Under the pieces are notes generated by a model, which was not told the origin of the DNA, searched no databases, and saw only the letters and a list, made by a program, of their open reading frames with translations. From an uncultured Oscillospiraceae bacterium (GTDB lineage: Bacteria > Bacillota > Clostridia > Oscillospirales > Oscillospiraceae), in assembly GCA_947629795.1 (NCBI GenBank), contig CANRFC010000034.1, positions 1 through 33,591 of the forward strand: a stretch of 33,591 nucleotides of DNA, given 5' to 3'. Of this stretch, positions 15,416 through 22,487 are shown piece after piece (within the stretch, counting starts at the first letter, position 1; every line of letters begins with the position of its first letter). A program made the translations under genes and the position numbers.

Positions 15416-15447
15416 GATGGTTTTGCCAATTTTTGGTAAAGAAAAAA

Positions 15448-15514
15448 CCGACAATTCCCGACAAATTTCGCCTTTTTCAGACATTTTCTTCTGTTTCCAC
15501 CATTCGCTCGACAA
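15448..15514 (-). promoter_or_regulatory. Candidate Spo0A boxes upstream of spo0A
   Basis: The minus strand shows TTGTCGG twice exactly 10 bases apart (15464-15458 and 15454-15448), and TTGTCGAG at 15514-15507. The known 0A box is TGTCGAA, so these are partial matches. Helical-phase spacing suggests cooperative binding and autoregulation. Confidence 0.4.
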
Positions 15515-15639
15515 GGTTCCCGCACCCCTGTCCGGGACATCTGCCGGCATGGGACTCCGCCCGCCGGCAAAACCATACTGCCACGTCAGCTCCCCACTCC
15601 CTATCTGCCCGGCCGATCCAAACAGGGCAAAGGACAGAA

Positions 15640-15732
15640 GCCCCCAGGCAGTCAACGTGACCGCCCGGGGACTTCCCTCCTATTTCAGATGCGTTACACG
15701 CTGCTCCCGGCCGTCTCCAGCATATTTTCGAT
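15640..15732 (-). pseudogene. Duplicated 3' end of spoIVB with degenerate terminator (repeat copy A)
   Basis: Bases 15695-15732 match 16816-16853 at 35 of 38 positions. On the minus strand they encode IENMLETAGSSV and a stop, against IENMLETAENSV at the real SpoIVB end. The similarity continues into a decayed copy of the terminator (15640-15675; GTCAACGTGACCG against GTCAAGGTGACCG). The remnant has no upstream coding sequence. With copy B at 16758-16853 it forms a direct repeat of about 1.12 kb period that brackets the toxin-antitoxin locus. Confidence 0.8.
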
Positions 15733-15864
15733 GCGGTAAATGCTCTTGCAGGTCCGTCTGCCGCACGAGTGGAAAGCCTGGGCAGATCTTTCGTTGTGCA
15801 GCCCTCATAAAGCCGTCTCCGTTTCATTCAGCGGTATGTTTAGGAACACAATGAGTTCTTATTG

Positions 15865-15893
15865 TTGACATACAGAACACAAACGGTTATAAT
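15865..15893 (+). promoter_or_regulatory. Promoter of the toxin-antitoxin operon
   Basis: TTGACA (15865-15870), 17-base spacer, TATAAT (15888-15893), both perfect. GTTCT (15855-15859) and AGAAC (15874-15878) form an inverted repeat over the -35 that could be an antitoxin operator. Bases 15733-15854 show no gene. Confidence 0.85.
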
Positions 15894-15916
15894 ATGGGCA
15901 GAAGGAGGTGCTTGGT

Positions 15917-16216
15917 ATGGCACAATCTACGTTCAGCGTCCGAATGGACGAGGATTTAAAGCAGCAATTTGACAGTCTGTGCTCAGACTTCGGTATGACG
16001 GTATCCACTGCCATCAATGTCTTTGCCCGGGCGGTAGTCCGGGAGCGCAAGATCCCCTTCGAGATTTCCTCCCCAGCGCCAGACGAGGCAAGAGTAAAGG
16101 CGATGGACTCTTTTCTCGCTCTAAGGGAACAGGCAAAGAAAAACTTCCCCCAGGGCATGACCCTGGATGAGATCAACGAGGAGATCCAGGCTGTCCGCCG
16201 GGGCGAGGGGACGTAG
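15917..16216 (+). CDS. RelB/DinJ-family antitoxin
   Basis: 99 residues, ATG at 15917 with AAGGAGGT (15902-15909). The N-terminal ribbon-helix-helix (AQSTFSVRMDEDLKQQFDSL) and GMTVSTAINVFARAVV match the RelB/DinJ antitoxin family, with the usual KIPFEI segment. The acidic C-terminal part would wrap the toxin. The protein should bind its own promoter region. The toxin gene starts 4 bases after the stop. Confidence 0.9.
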   Translation: MAQSTFSVRMDEDLKQQFDSLCSDFGMTVSTAINVFARAVVRERKIPFEISSPAPDEARVKAMDSFLALREQAKKNFPQGMTLDEINEEIQAVRRGEGT

Positions 16217-16220
16217 GCAG

Positions 16221-16634
16221 ATGCTTCACGCCGTCTTTGATACTAATGTACTGGTTTCGGCGCTGCTGTCCTCCCACGACGATGCAGCGACAGTCCAAGT
16301 CGTGGTCAAACTCCTTGCCGGCGAGGTCACGCCGCTATACAGCAATGACATCTTCAAGGAATATCGGGATGTACTGCACCGCCCCAAATTCCGCTTTGAT
16401 CCCGCTGTTGTTGATGACCTGTTATCCGCTGTCCATCTGTTTGGCATCCAAGTTGATCCCGTGCCAACAGGAGAGAAACTGCCGGACATGAAAGACCTAC
16501 CCTTTTATGAGGTAGTCATGGAGAAGCGGAAGGAAGGCGCCTATTTGATCACCGGCAACACAAAGCATTTCCCACAAAAGCGTTTTATCGTTACCCCCGC
16601 AGAGTTTTTGCAAATCATACGAGAAAACAGTTGA
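16221..16634 (+). CDS. PIN-domain toxin (ribonuclease, PIN_3/TIGR00305-like)
   Basis: 137 residues, ATG at 16221. PIN motifs: VFDTNVLVSALLS with the first Asp, an EYRDVL Glu, DMKDLPFYEVV acids and TGNTKHF near the end. PIN toxins are Mg-dependent RNases that cut tRNA, rRNA or mRNA. It directly follows a RelB/DinJ-type antitoxin, which more often pairs with RelE/YafQ toxins. The coding sequence is visibly less GC-rich than the flanking sporulation genes. It is followed by a hairpin (CTCCCGC/GCGGGAG, 16640-16666). Confidence 0.88.
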   Translation: MLHAVFDTNVLVSALLSSHDDAATVQVVVKLLAGEVTPLYSNDIFKEYRDVLHRPKFRFDPAVVDDLLSAVHLFGIQVDPVPTGEKLPDMKDLPFYEVVMEKRKEGAYLITGNTKHFPQKRFIVTPAEFLQIIRENS

Positions 16635-16639
16635 GCCAA

Positions 16640-16675
16640 CTCCCGCCCCGGTAGCCGGAGCGGGAGCTCTTCTTG
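16640..16675 (+). terminator. Hairpin after toxin gene
   Basis: CTCCCGC (16640-16646) pairs with GCGGGAG (16660-16666), with CCGG/CCGG pairing inside, followed by a mixed T-rich CTCTTCTTG. It starts 5 bases after the toxin stop. Confidence 0.6.
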
Positions 16676-16757
16676 TGGCTCATTTTCGCTGCACTGTTGA
16701 GTGTCTTCAAATCCTATTATGGCTGCTCGATCCCCTTATCCAGTCAGTCAAATATGA

Positions 16758-16853
16758 GAGCACCCAGACGGTCAAGGTGACCGACTGAGTGCTCCTTTTT
16801 GCTTTTTAAGTGATCTACACGCTGTTCTCAGCCGTCTCCAGCATATTTTCGAT
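16758..16853. repeat. Repeat copy B: terminator and spoIVB 3' end
   Basis: GAGCAC (16758-16763) and GTGCTC (16789-16794) form the outer stem of a long hairpin (inner GTC/GAC) followed by CTTTTTGCTTTTT on the plus strand. The 3' end of spoIVB lies next to it. Copy A of this block is at 15640-15732. Confidence 0.75.
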
Positions 16854-17876
16854 AAAGATCCCATACCCCTGTGCGGGGTCGTTCACCAGCACGTGGGTCA
16901 CGGCTCCCACCAGCCTGCCGTCCTGCAAAATGGGGCTGCCGCTCATCCCCTGGACGATGCCCCCGGTCTGCTCCAGCAGTTCGGGGTCGGTGACCCTGAG
17001 CATCAGGTCCCGGCCGTCGGAGGCGTTCTCAAAGAGCCTGGTGATCTCCACCGCATAGCTCTTCACCTCGTCCCCCGCCACGTTGGAGAGGATGACGGCG
17101 GGCCCGGTCCTCACCTGTTCCCGGGCAGCCGTCTCCACCGCCTCGCCGGTCACGCTCCCCTCCTCCAGGGTGCCGAAAATGCCGTGGACGGTGTTGGCCG
17201 TCAGGCTCCCCACATCGCCGCTCATGTCAAAGCTGCCGTGGAGCTCCCCCGGCTCTCCCCGCCGGCCCTTCTTCACGTCGTCCACCGTGGCCTTCAGCAC
17301 CCCGCCGGAGCCCAGAGGCATCAGCCTGGCGGTGTCCACGTCGTTGATCCCGTGGCCCAGAGCCCCGAAGGCCCCGGTCTCCGGGTCATAGAAGGTCACC
17401 GTGCCGATGCCCGCCATGGAGTCCCGCAGCCACGCCCCCAGCTTGTAGCTGCCGTCGGCCAGGCACTGCACGGCCTGGGCGGTGACCTGGAGCTCTTTGC
17501 CGTCCCGGAGGGCCCGGATGCTCATCTTTTCCCCGCCGATCTCCTCCAGCTGCTCCCGGACCTCCTCAATGGTGTCCACCTCGCTGGCGTTGATGTGGGT
17601 GATGATGTCGCCCTCCCGCAGGCCGCAGGACTTGGCCGGGGTCACGTCCCCCTCCCGGGCCGGGACCTGGGAAAAGCCCACCACCATCACGCCGTCGGAA
17701 AAGAGCTTGATGCCCACCGCCTTACCCACGGGCACCACCCTCCGCACCTCATCGGCCGTCACCGCCGGCGCCTGGGCCGCCACAGCTCGTCCTCCTCCCA
17801 GCACCGCCGCAGCCGCCACAACTCCCGCCAGGGCCCGAAAGGTCCGGGCCCTGGCTCTCCTTCCTCTTTCCTTCAA
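16815..17876 (-). CDS. spoIVB: SpoIVB serine peptidase
   Basis: 353 residues from the TTG at 17876, preceded by GGGGGTGG. A basic N-terminus and membrane anchor (about 12-34) are followed by a PDZ domain (about 55-130; CGLREGDIITHINASEV). The SA-family peptidase domain has His175 (FGALGHGI) and the Ser in GIVQGMSGSPI (about 312). SpoIVB is secreted from the forespore and triggers pro-sigma-K processing. The reading frame extends to a GTG at 17960, but a terminator-like hairpin (17905-17928) lies between and that GTG lacks a ribosome site, so I prefer the internal TTG. spo0A follows downstream beyond the inserted toxin-antitoxin pair. Confidence 0.92.
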   Translation of the reverse strand: MKERGRRARARTFRALAGVVAAAAVLGGGRAVAAQAPAVTADEVRRVVPVGKAVGIKLFSDGVMVVGFSQVPAREGDVTPAKSCGLREGDIITHINASEVDTIEEVREQLEEIGGEKMSIRALRDGKELQVTAQAVQCLADGSYKLGAWLRDSMAGIGTVTFYDPETGAFGALGHGINDVDTARLMPLGSGGVLKATVDDVKKGRRGEPGELHGSFDMSGDVGSLTANTVHGIFGTLEEGSVTGEAVETAAREQVRTGPAVILSNVAGDEVKSYAVEITRLFENASDGRDLMLRVTDPELLEQTGGIVQGMSGSPILQDGRLVGAVTHVLVNDPAQGYGIFIENMLETAENSV

Positions 17877-17889
17877 ACAACCACCCCCA

Positions 17890-17928
17890 ACAAAAATCAA
17901 AAGCCGGCGCCCCCGCCGGGAGGCGCCG
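17890..17928 (-). terminator. Terminator of the P-type ATPase gene
   Basis: CGGCGCC (17905-17911) pairs with GGCGCCG (17922-17928). On the minus strand it is followed by GGCTTTTGATTTTT. The 120 bases between the ATPase stop and this hairpin show no gene. Confidence 0.6.
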
Positions 17929-18052
17929 ACCTTATGATGACCGCCAAAGGAGGTTTGCACGCTGGAAATGAAAAGGGCCTTTGGCTCTCATCACCCCGTC
18001 AAAATTTTTCTGACCATAGTATTGGTGCGGAAAACTGCCGCTATCCTGGAAA

Positions 18053-20509
18053 TCAGTGGCGTTTTGCCGATTTTTTCTCAATGCGGCGGCCTTTTTTCAC
18101 ATGATGGAAAATTCCCTCGCCCCAGTCGAATATGCGCAGCACGGCCTTCATGGCGGGCCAGGCCAGCAGCCAGAACACCGCCAGCACCAGTCCCTCCCGC
18201 AGCCCCAGCCGGCTCAGGGAGAAGAAGTCCCGCAGGCACACGATGCAGAACACCATAGCCGCCGTCACCGCCCCCCACAGGGCCTTGCGCCTGGCGTCAA
18301 AGGGCTTGCACACCTGGAAGAGCACCAGCAGCCCCACCAGGGCCATGCACAGGGCGGACAGGGTGGACAGGCTCTCGGTGGAGAATTCAAAGGCGTAGGC
18401 GAAAAGCTGGATGCCCAAGATCAAAATGAGATTGGTCAGCCCGCCGGGGAAGGCCTCCCGGAGCACGTTGGTCATGAACTTCCCCTTCACCCGGGCCTTG
18501 TTGGGCTCCAGGGCCAGCACGAAGGAGGGGAAGCCAATGGTCAGGGCCGAGATGAGGGAGAGCTGGATGGGCACCAGGGGGTAGGGCATATCCACAAAGA
18601 TGGTGAGCAGGGCCAGGCAGAAGGAGAAGATGTTCTTCACCAGGAAGAGGGAGGCCGAGCGCTGGATGTTGTTGATGACCCGCCTCCCCTCGGCCACCAC
18701 CTCCGGCAGGCAGGCAAAGTTGGAGTCCAGCAGCACCAGTTCGGCGGCGTGGCTGGCGGCCTCGCTCCCCGAGGCCATGGCGATGCCGCAGTCGGCGTCC
18801 TTCAGGGCCAGCACGTCGTTGACTCCGTCGCCGGTCATGGCCACGGTGTGCCCTTGCTTTTGCAGTGCCTTTACCAGCTTCCGCTTCTGCCCCGGGGTCA
18901 CCCGGCCGAAGACGGTGTACTTCTCGGCGGCGGAGTAGATGTCCAGGTCGCTTTTCAGGGTGGCGGCGTCGATGTAATTCTCCGCTCCCTCCACTCCCGC
19001 CTGCCGGGCCACCTCGGACACCGTCAGGGGGTTGTCTCCCGAGATGACCTTCACCGCCACCCCCTGTTGGGCGAAGTAGGCGAAGGTCTCGGGGGCCTGG
19101 GGGCGAATTTTATTGGACAGCAGAGCCAGGGCCATGGGCCGGACCTTCCCCCCGTCCAGGGGGCTCTTCCCGTCGGGGGTCCTGTCGTACCTGGCCAGGA
19201 GCAGCACCCGGTAACCCTTGGCGGAGTAGGGCTCGGTCATCTCCTTCAGGTCGAGGAACCGCTCCCCCATCACGAATTCCGGAGCGCCGGCCACAAAGGC
19301 CCCGCGGCCGGGAAAGACGGCGGCGGCGTACTTGTAGGCCGAGGAGAAGGGCACCGTGGCCGAGGCAGTCCACCCCGCCGGGGCCCGGAACCGCTCGGCC
19401 ATGGCCCGGCCGGTGTCGTTGTCCGCCCCCAGGGCGGCGTAGAGGGCCCCGGCGGCCTCCTCCACCGCCTCCGGAGAAAACTCCTCCTCGTCCAGGGGGA
19501 CCACCTCCTGGACGGTCATCTTGGGCTCGGTAATGGTGCCGGTCTTGTCCACGCACAGCACGTCCACCCGGGCCAGGGTCTCGATGCAGTTCATGTCCTG
19601 GGCCAGGGTCTTCTTCTGGGCCAGGCGGATCATGCTCACCGCCAGGGCCACGCTGGTGAGGAGATAGAGCCCCTCGGGGATCATGCCGATGAGGGCGGCC
19701 ACCGTGGCGGTGATGGCCTGCTTCAGCCCCAGCTCCAGCACAAAATACTGCTTCCAGAACAGCACGCCCCCCATGGGGACCAGGGCAATACCGATGAAGA
19801 AGATGAGCCGGTCCAGGGAGGCCATCATCTCGGACTGGCTCTTCCGCCCCTCCTTCCGGGCCTCCAGGGTCAGCCGGGCGGCGTAGGAGTCGGCCCCCAC
19901 CCGGGTGAGCCTCGCCCGGCAGGAGCCGGAGACGATGAAGGAGCCCGAGCGCAGCTTGCCTCCCACCCCCTTCACCAGGGGCTCGGCCTCGCCGGTGATC
20001 ATGGCCTCGTTGACCCGGACCTCCCCGGCGCACACCAGGGCGTCGGCGTAGACCTGGTCCCCGGGGGCAAAGCAGACCACATCGTCCCGCACCAGCTGGG
20101 TGGTGGGCAGGCTCAGCTCCACCCCCTCCCGGATGACGGTGCCCCGCCGGGCGGCCAGGAGGGTGAGCTTGTCCACCGTGCGCTTGGAGCGGATCTCCTG
20201 AAAGATGCCGATGGCGGTATTTACTACGGCGATGAGGATGAAGGTGGCGTCCTTGTAGGAGCCCACCGCCACCAGAGCCACCGCCAGGGCCAGAAAGATG
20301 AGGTTGAAGAAGGTGAACACGTTCTCCTTCACGATCTCCCCCTCGGTGCGGCTCTGGCTCTTGACCTCCTCGTTGCCCCAGCCCCCCTTCAGGCGCGCGG
20401 CAGCTTCCTCCCGGCTCAGGCCCTCCTCCGGGAGGGTCTCCTTCACCGGGATGTCTTGCCGCTGTACGGTTTCGGGGGTTTCGGCTCTCTTTTTCATAGG
20501 CGGGATCAT
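18053..20509 (-). CDS. HAD-type P-type cation-transporting ATPase
   Basis: 818 residues. Actuator TGEAEP (172-177), phosphorylation motif DKTGT (Asp321), hinge TGDGVND (559-565), IPEG in M4 (277-280), and about 8-10 membrane helices with four or five after the P domain. There are no N-terminal CxxC heavy-metal domains. It belongs to the broad P2-like group found in Gram-positives with the PEGLYLLTSVALA helix. The ion cannot be assigned: Ca/Mn-type is possible, but diagnostic M5/M6 residues were not checked against known pumps. Two ATGs, 20509 and 20497, are possible; AGAGG abuts the first and is about 12 bases from the second. It diverges from a small membrane protein gene. Confidence 0.88.
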   Translation of the reverse strand: MIPPMKKRAETPETVQRQDIPVKETLPEEGLSREEAAARLKGGWGNEEVKSQSRTEGEIVKENVFTFFNLIFLALAVALVAVGSYKDATFILIAVVNTAIGIFQEIRSKRTVDKLTLLAARRGTVIREGVELSLPTTQLVRDDVVCFAPGDQVYADALVCAGEVRVNEAMITGEAEPLVKGVGGKLRSGSFIVSGSCRARLTRVGADSYAARLTLEARKEGRKSQSEMMASLDRLIFFIGIALVPMGGVLFWKQYFVLELGLKQAITATVAALIGMIPEGLYLLTSVALAVSMIRLAQKKTLAQDMNCIETLARVDVLCVDKTGTITEPKMTVQEVVPLDEEEFSPEAVEEAAGALYAALGADNDTGRAMAERFRAPAGWTASATVPFSSAYKYAAAVFPGRGAFVAGAPEFVMGERFLDLKEMTEPYSAKGYRVLLLARYDRTPDGKSPLDGGKVRPMALALLSNKIRPQAPETFAYFAQQGVAVKVISGDNPLTVSEVARQAGVEGAENYIDAATLKSDLDIYSAAEKYTVFGRVTPGQKRKLVKALQKQGHTVAMTGDGVNDVLALKDADCGIAMASGSEAASHAAELVLLDSNFACLPEVVAEGRRVINNIQRSASLFLVKNIFSFCLALLTIFVDMPYPLVPIQLSLISALTIGFPSFVLALEPNKARVKGKFMTNVLREAFPGGLTNLILILGIQLFAYAFEFSTESLSTLSALCMALVGLLVLFQVCKPFDARRKALWGAVTAAMVFCIVCLRDFFSLSRLGLREGLVLAVFWLLAWPAMKAVLRIFDWGEGIFHHVKKGRRIEKKSAKRH

Positions 20510-20527
20510 CCTCTAATCAAAACCGCC

Positions 20528-20546
20528 CCCGGCGCATAGGATGGGG
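20528..20546 (+). promoter_or_regulatory. CCGGCGCATAnnnTGGG motif, copy 1
   Basis: CCCGGCGCATAGGATGGGG, 16 bases before the ATG at 20563. The identical 19 bases occur 17 bases before the DUF4397 gene, and a shorter version lies before ylbJ. CATAGGAT fits the CATAnnnT form of sigma-E/sigma-K -10 elements; no conserved -35 was found. Confidence 0.5.
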
Positions 20547-20562
20547 AAAAGGGGGCGGTCAA

Positions 20563-20817
20563 ATGCAGCGGGAACTGGCGGGGGGCGACTCCCTCACCCG
20601 GCTGGCGGTGTGCGCCGCGGCGGCAGTGGCCATCTTATACGCCGTTGAAGGGCTCTGTGAGGGCAAAAACTGGCCGTTTTGGGCAAAATACGGTCCCTGG
20701 GTGAAGGAAAACCGGGTCCAGGCCATCGCCATCGTGGCGGCGGTGCTCTACGGGGCCAGCCTGGCCCTGTGGCCCGAGGAAAAGGGGCCGGAAGAGGAGA
20801 CCTTCACCCAGGTTTGA
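20563..20817 (+). CDS. Small two-helix membrane protein, unknown
   Basis: 84 residues, ATG with GGGGGCGG 5 bases upstream. It has two hydrophobic helices (about 11-32 and 52-70) separated by a charged, Trp-rich loop (GKNWPFWAKYGPWVKEN), and an acidic C-terminus. I do not recognise a family. It ends 4 bases before the convergent glucokinase stop. Coding status is supported by the ribosome site, the clean fit into the gap and the shared upstream motif that it has in common with a DUF4397 gene and ylbJ, which hints at expression during sporulation. Confidence 0.65.
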   Translation: MQRELAGGDSLTRLAVCAAAAVAILYAVEGLCEGKNWPFWAKYGPWVKENRVQAIAIVAAVLYGASLALWPEEKGPEEETFTQV

Positions 20818-20821
20818 GCTC

Positions 20822-21769
20822 TCAGCGGTAGAGGGGGACCAGGGCGGCGCCGATGATGCCGGCGTCGTTGCCCAGCTGGGCCACGCAGATCTTCGTGCGG
20901 CGCTCGCCGTCTCTGGTAAATTCTTCCTTGTCCAGGTAGGCCCGGATGGGCGCGAGGAGCTTCTCCCCTTGCCTGGAGATGCCGCCGCCGATGCAGAGCA
21001 CCTGGGGCTGGAGGATGTTCACCAGGTTGGCCACCCCGCAGGCCAGGTCGTCCAGGTAGCTCTCGATGACCTGGCGGGCAGGGGGGTCGAAGACGGCGGC
21101 GGCGTCAAAGACGGTCTTGCCGTTTACCTGCTCCAGGGTGGGAGCAAAGCGCCACAGGGCGCTGTCCGGATGGGCCTCCATGGCCTCCCGGGTGGACTTG
21201 ATGAGGCCGGTGGCCGAGGCGTAGGTCTCCCAGCAGCCCCGGCGGCCGCAGGTACAGGGCCGGCCCCCCCGGCGGATGACCATGTGACCGGCCTCCATGC
21301 CGGCGTAGTTGAAGCCGGTGAAGAGCTTTCCCCCCAGCACGGCCCCGGAGCCCACGCCGGTGCCCAGGGTGACGGCCACCAGGGAGTCATAGCCCTTCCC
21401 CGCCCCGGAGACGAACTCCCCCAGGGCGGCGGCGTTGGCGTCGTTTTCCAGCAGGGCGGGCAGACCCAGGCGCTCCGACACCATGCCCATGAGGGGCACG
21501 TGGTCCAGGCCCAGGTTGAAGGCGTGCTCCACCACCCCCCGGGCCGGGTCGATGGAGCCGGGGGAGGCCACCCCCACGCTCCGGGGCTCCTCCGCTCCCA
21601 CGCCCGCGGCAGCGCAGGCTGCCCGGGCCGCCTGGGCGATGGCGTCGGCCACCTCCTCCGCCCCCCTGGGGGTGGGCTGGGAGTGGACCCCCAGCAGCTC
21701 GCCCTTCTCGCTGACCAGGCCGGCGGCCACGTTGGTGCCGCCCAGGTCGATCCCGATGTAGGTTTTCAT
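20822..21769 (-). CDS. glcK: ROK-family glucokinase
   Basis: 315 residues. ATP-binding start IGIDLGGTNVAAGLV, substrate region LENDANAAALGEF with catalytic Asp, second phosphate loop VTLGTGVGSGAV, the sugar-binding ExGH (MEAGH) and the ROK zinc motif CxCGxxGCxE (CTCGRRGCWE). It phosphorylates glucose to glucose-6-phosphate in the cytoplasm. The length is typical of Gram-positive GlcK. GGAGGAG precedes the ATG by 5 bases. It has its own promoter at 21804-21832, so it is probably not simply co-transcribed with the transferase upstream. Confidence 0.93.
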   Translation of the reverse strand: MKTYIGIDLGGTNVAAGLVSEKGELLGVHSQPTPRGAEEVADAIAQAARAACAAAGVGAEEPRSVGVASPGSIDPARGVVEHAFNLGLDHVPLMGMVSERLGLPALLENDANAAALGEFVSGAGKGYDSLVAVTLGTGVGSGAVLGGKLFTGFNYAGMEAGHMVIRRGGRPCTCGRRGCWETYASATGLIKSTREAMEAHPDSALWRFAPTLEQVNGKTVFDAAAVFDPPARQVIESYLDDLACGVANLVNILQPQVLCIGGGISRQGEKLLAPIRAYLDKEEFTRDGERRTKICVAQLGNDAGIIGAALVPLYR

Positions 21770-21803
21770 CCGATCTCCTCCCGTTGGCGATTCTCATAGG
21801 GCC

Positions 21804-21832
21804 ATTATAAGACAAAGGGTCCCGCCGGACAA
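21804..21832 (-). promoter_or_regulatory. Promoter of glcK
   Basis: On the minus strand TTGTCC (21832-21827), 17-base spacer, TATAAT (21809-21804). The -35 lies in the loop of a hairpin formed by GGTCCCGCC (21818-21826) and GGCGGGGCC (21835-21843). That hairpin may terminate the upstream gene, although its T run is weak. Confidence 0.6.
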
Positions 21833-21849
21833 GAGGCGGGGCCGTTTTT

Positions 21850-22338
21850 TCACATTTTTTCGCACACGGCGCCCCGCCAGTCCTCCCCCGCCAGGGCGGT
21901 GAAGAGATATCCGTCCAGCTTCGCCGTCTCTCCCGGCGGAATGAGGGGCACGGCGATCTCCCGCACCGCTCGGACAAGCCCCTCCCCGGTGCACTTCACC
22001 CGGGCCTCCTTCAGGGTCCACAGGGTGTAAAAGTCCTCCCAGCGCCCGCCCCGGGCCTGAAACCAAGCAAATTCCCCGTCGCTGAGACAGTAGCGGGGGA
22101 AGCCGGGACGGCGGGGGCGGACCAGCTCCACGTCGCAGCCCACCTCTCCCCCGGCCAGGGCACACAGGGACCACTCCCCCGAGTGGCTGAGGCTGAAACG
22201 GAGGTCGGGGCGGGAGGGGAAAAAGGGCTTGCCCCCTGGGGTCCGGGCCATCTCAGGCAGGGGTCCGACTCCCCTCGCCTCCAGCAGAAGCGCCGCCAGC
22301 AGGGCATAGGCATCCCCCTCCCCCACTTTCCAGACCAC
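21850..22338 (-). CDS. 4'-phosphopantetheinyl transferase (Sfp-type)
   Basis: 162 residues from the GTG at 22338, with GGGGGGAG five bases upstream. An apparent earlier start at 22386 lies upstream of the promoter's -10 and is excluded. Family motifs: GGKPFF, LRFSLSHSGEWSLCAL, GCDVELVRPR (Mg-binding Asp and Glu) and FYTLWTLKEARVKCTGEGL (Glu and Lys of WxxKEA). It moves phosphopantetheine from CoA to a carrier protein. It is shorter than Sfp (about 224), as in many clostridial versions. No polyketide or peptide synthetase is nearby, so it may serve the fatty-acid carrier protein or a distant cluster. Confidence 0.88.
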   Translation of the reverse strand: MVWKVGEGDAYALLAALLLEARGVGPLPEMARTPGGKPFFPSRPDLRFSLSHSGEWSLCALAGGEVGCDVELVRPRRPGFPRYCLSDGEFAWFQARGGRWEDFYTLWTLKEARVKCTGEGLVRAVREIAVPLIPPGETAKLDGYLFTALAGEDWRGAVCEKM

Positions 22339-22359
22339 GGCGCTCCCCCCTTTTTGCCC

Positions 22360-22388
22360 AGTATAGCACGCCTTCCCTCCTTTCACAA
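22360..22388 (-). promoter_or_regulatory. Promoter of the phosphopantetheinyl transferase gene
   Basis: On the minus strand TTGTGA (22388-22383), 17-base spacer, TATACT (22365-22360). The initiation point falls just upstream of the GTG at 22338 and decides that start. Confidence 0.7.
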
Positions 22389-22406
22389 GTGGGGGCCGGA
22401 ATGGCT

Positions 22407-22462
22407 TTAAGGGAATCTTAAACTCTTCTCCTCTTTTCTCTTAAGGGAAAAAACGCTATAAT
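22407..22462 (+). promoter_or_regulatory. Promoter and direct-repeat operator of the second two-component system
   Basis: TTAAGGGAA occurs at 22407-22415 and 22441-22449, with a related CTTAAAC between. A perfect TATAAT lies at 22457-22462 with no good -35 at 17 bases. Activator-type promoters of OmpR-family regulators look like this, so autoregulation is plausible. Confidence 0.5.
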
Positions 22463-22487
22463 AGGTACAAATGAGAGGTGAAAGCCC

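Noticed and set aside
15477-15827. Short open frames between spo0A and the antitoxin gene
   Set aside because: No ribosome site. They cross the duplicated spoIVB end and terminator remnant and match no family.
17877-17960. N-terminal extension of SpoIVB to the GTG at 17960
   Set aside because: It crosses a terminator-like hairpin and lacks a ribosome site; the TTG at 17876 gives a normal basic-plus-hydrophobic N-terminus.
18056-20539. Plus-strand 827-codon frame opposite the P-type ATPase
   Set aside because: Low-complexity Gly/His/Gln antisense product; the minus strand has all P-type ATPase motifs.
22339-22386. Upstream start for the phosphopantetheinyl transferase
   Set aside because: It lies upstream of the -10 (22365-22360) and so would not be transcribed; the GTG at 22338 has a good ribosome site.
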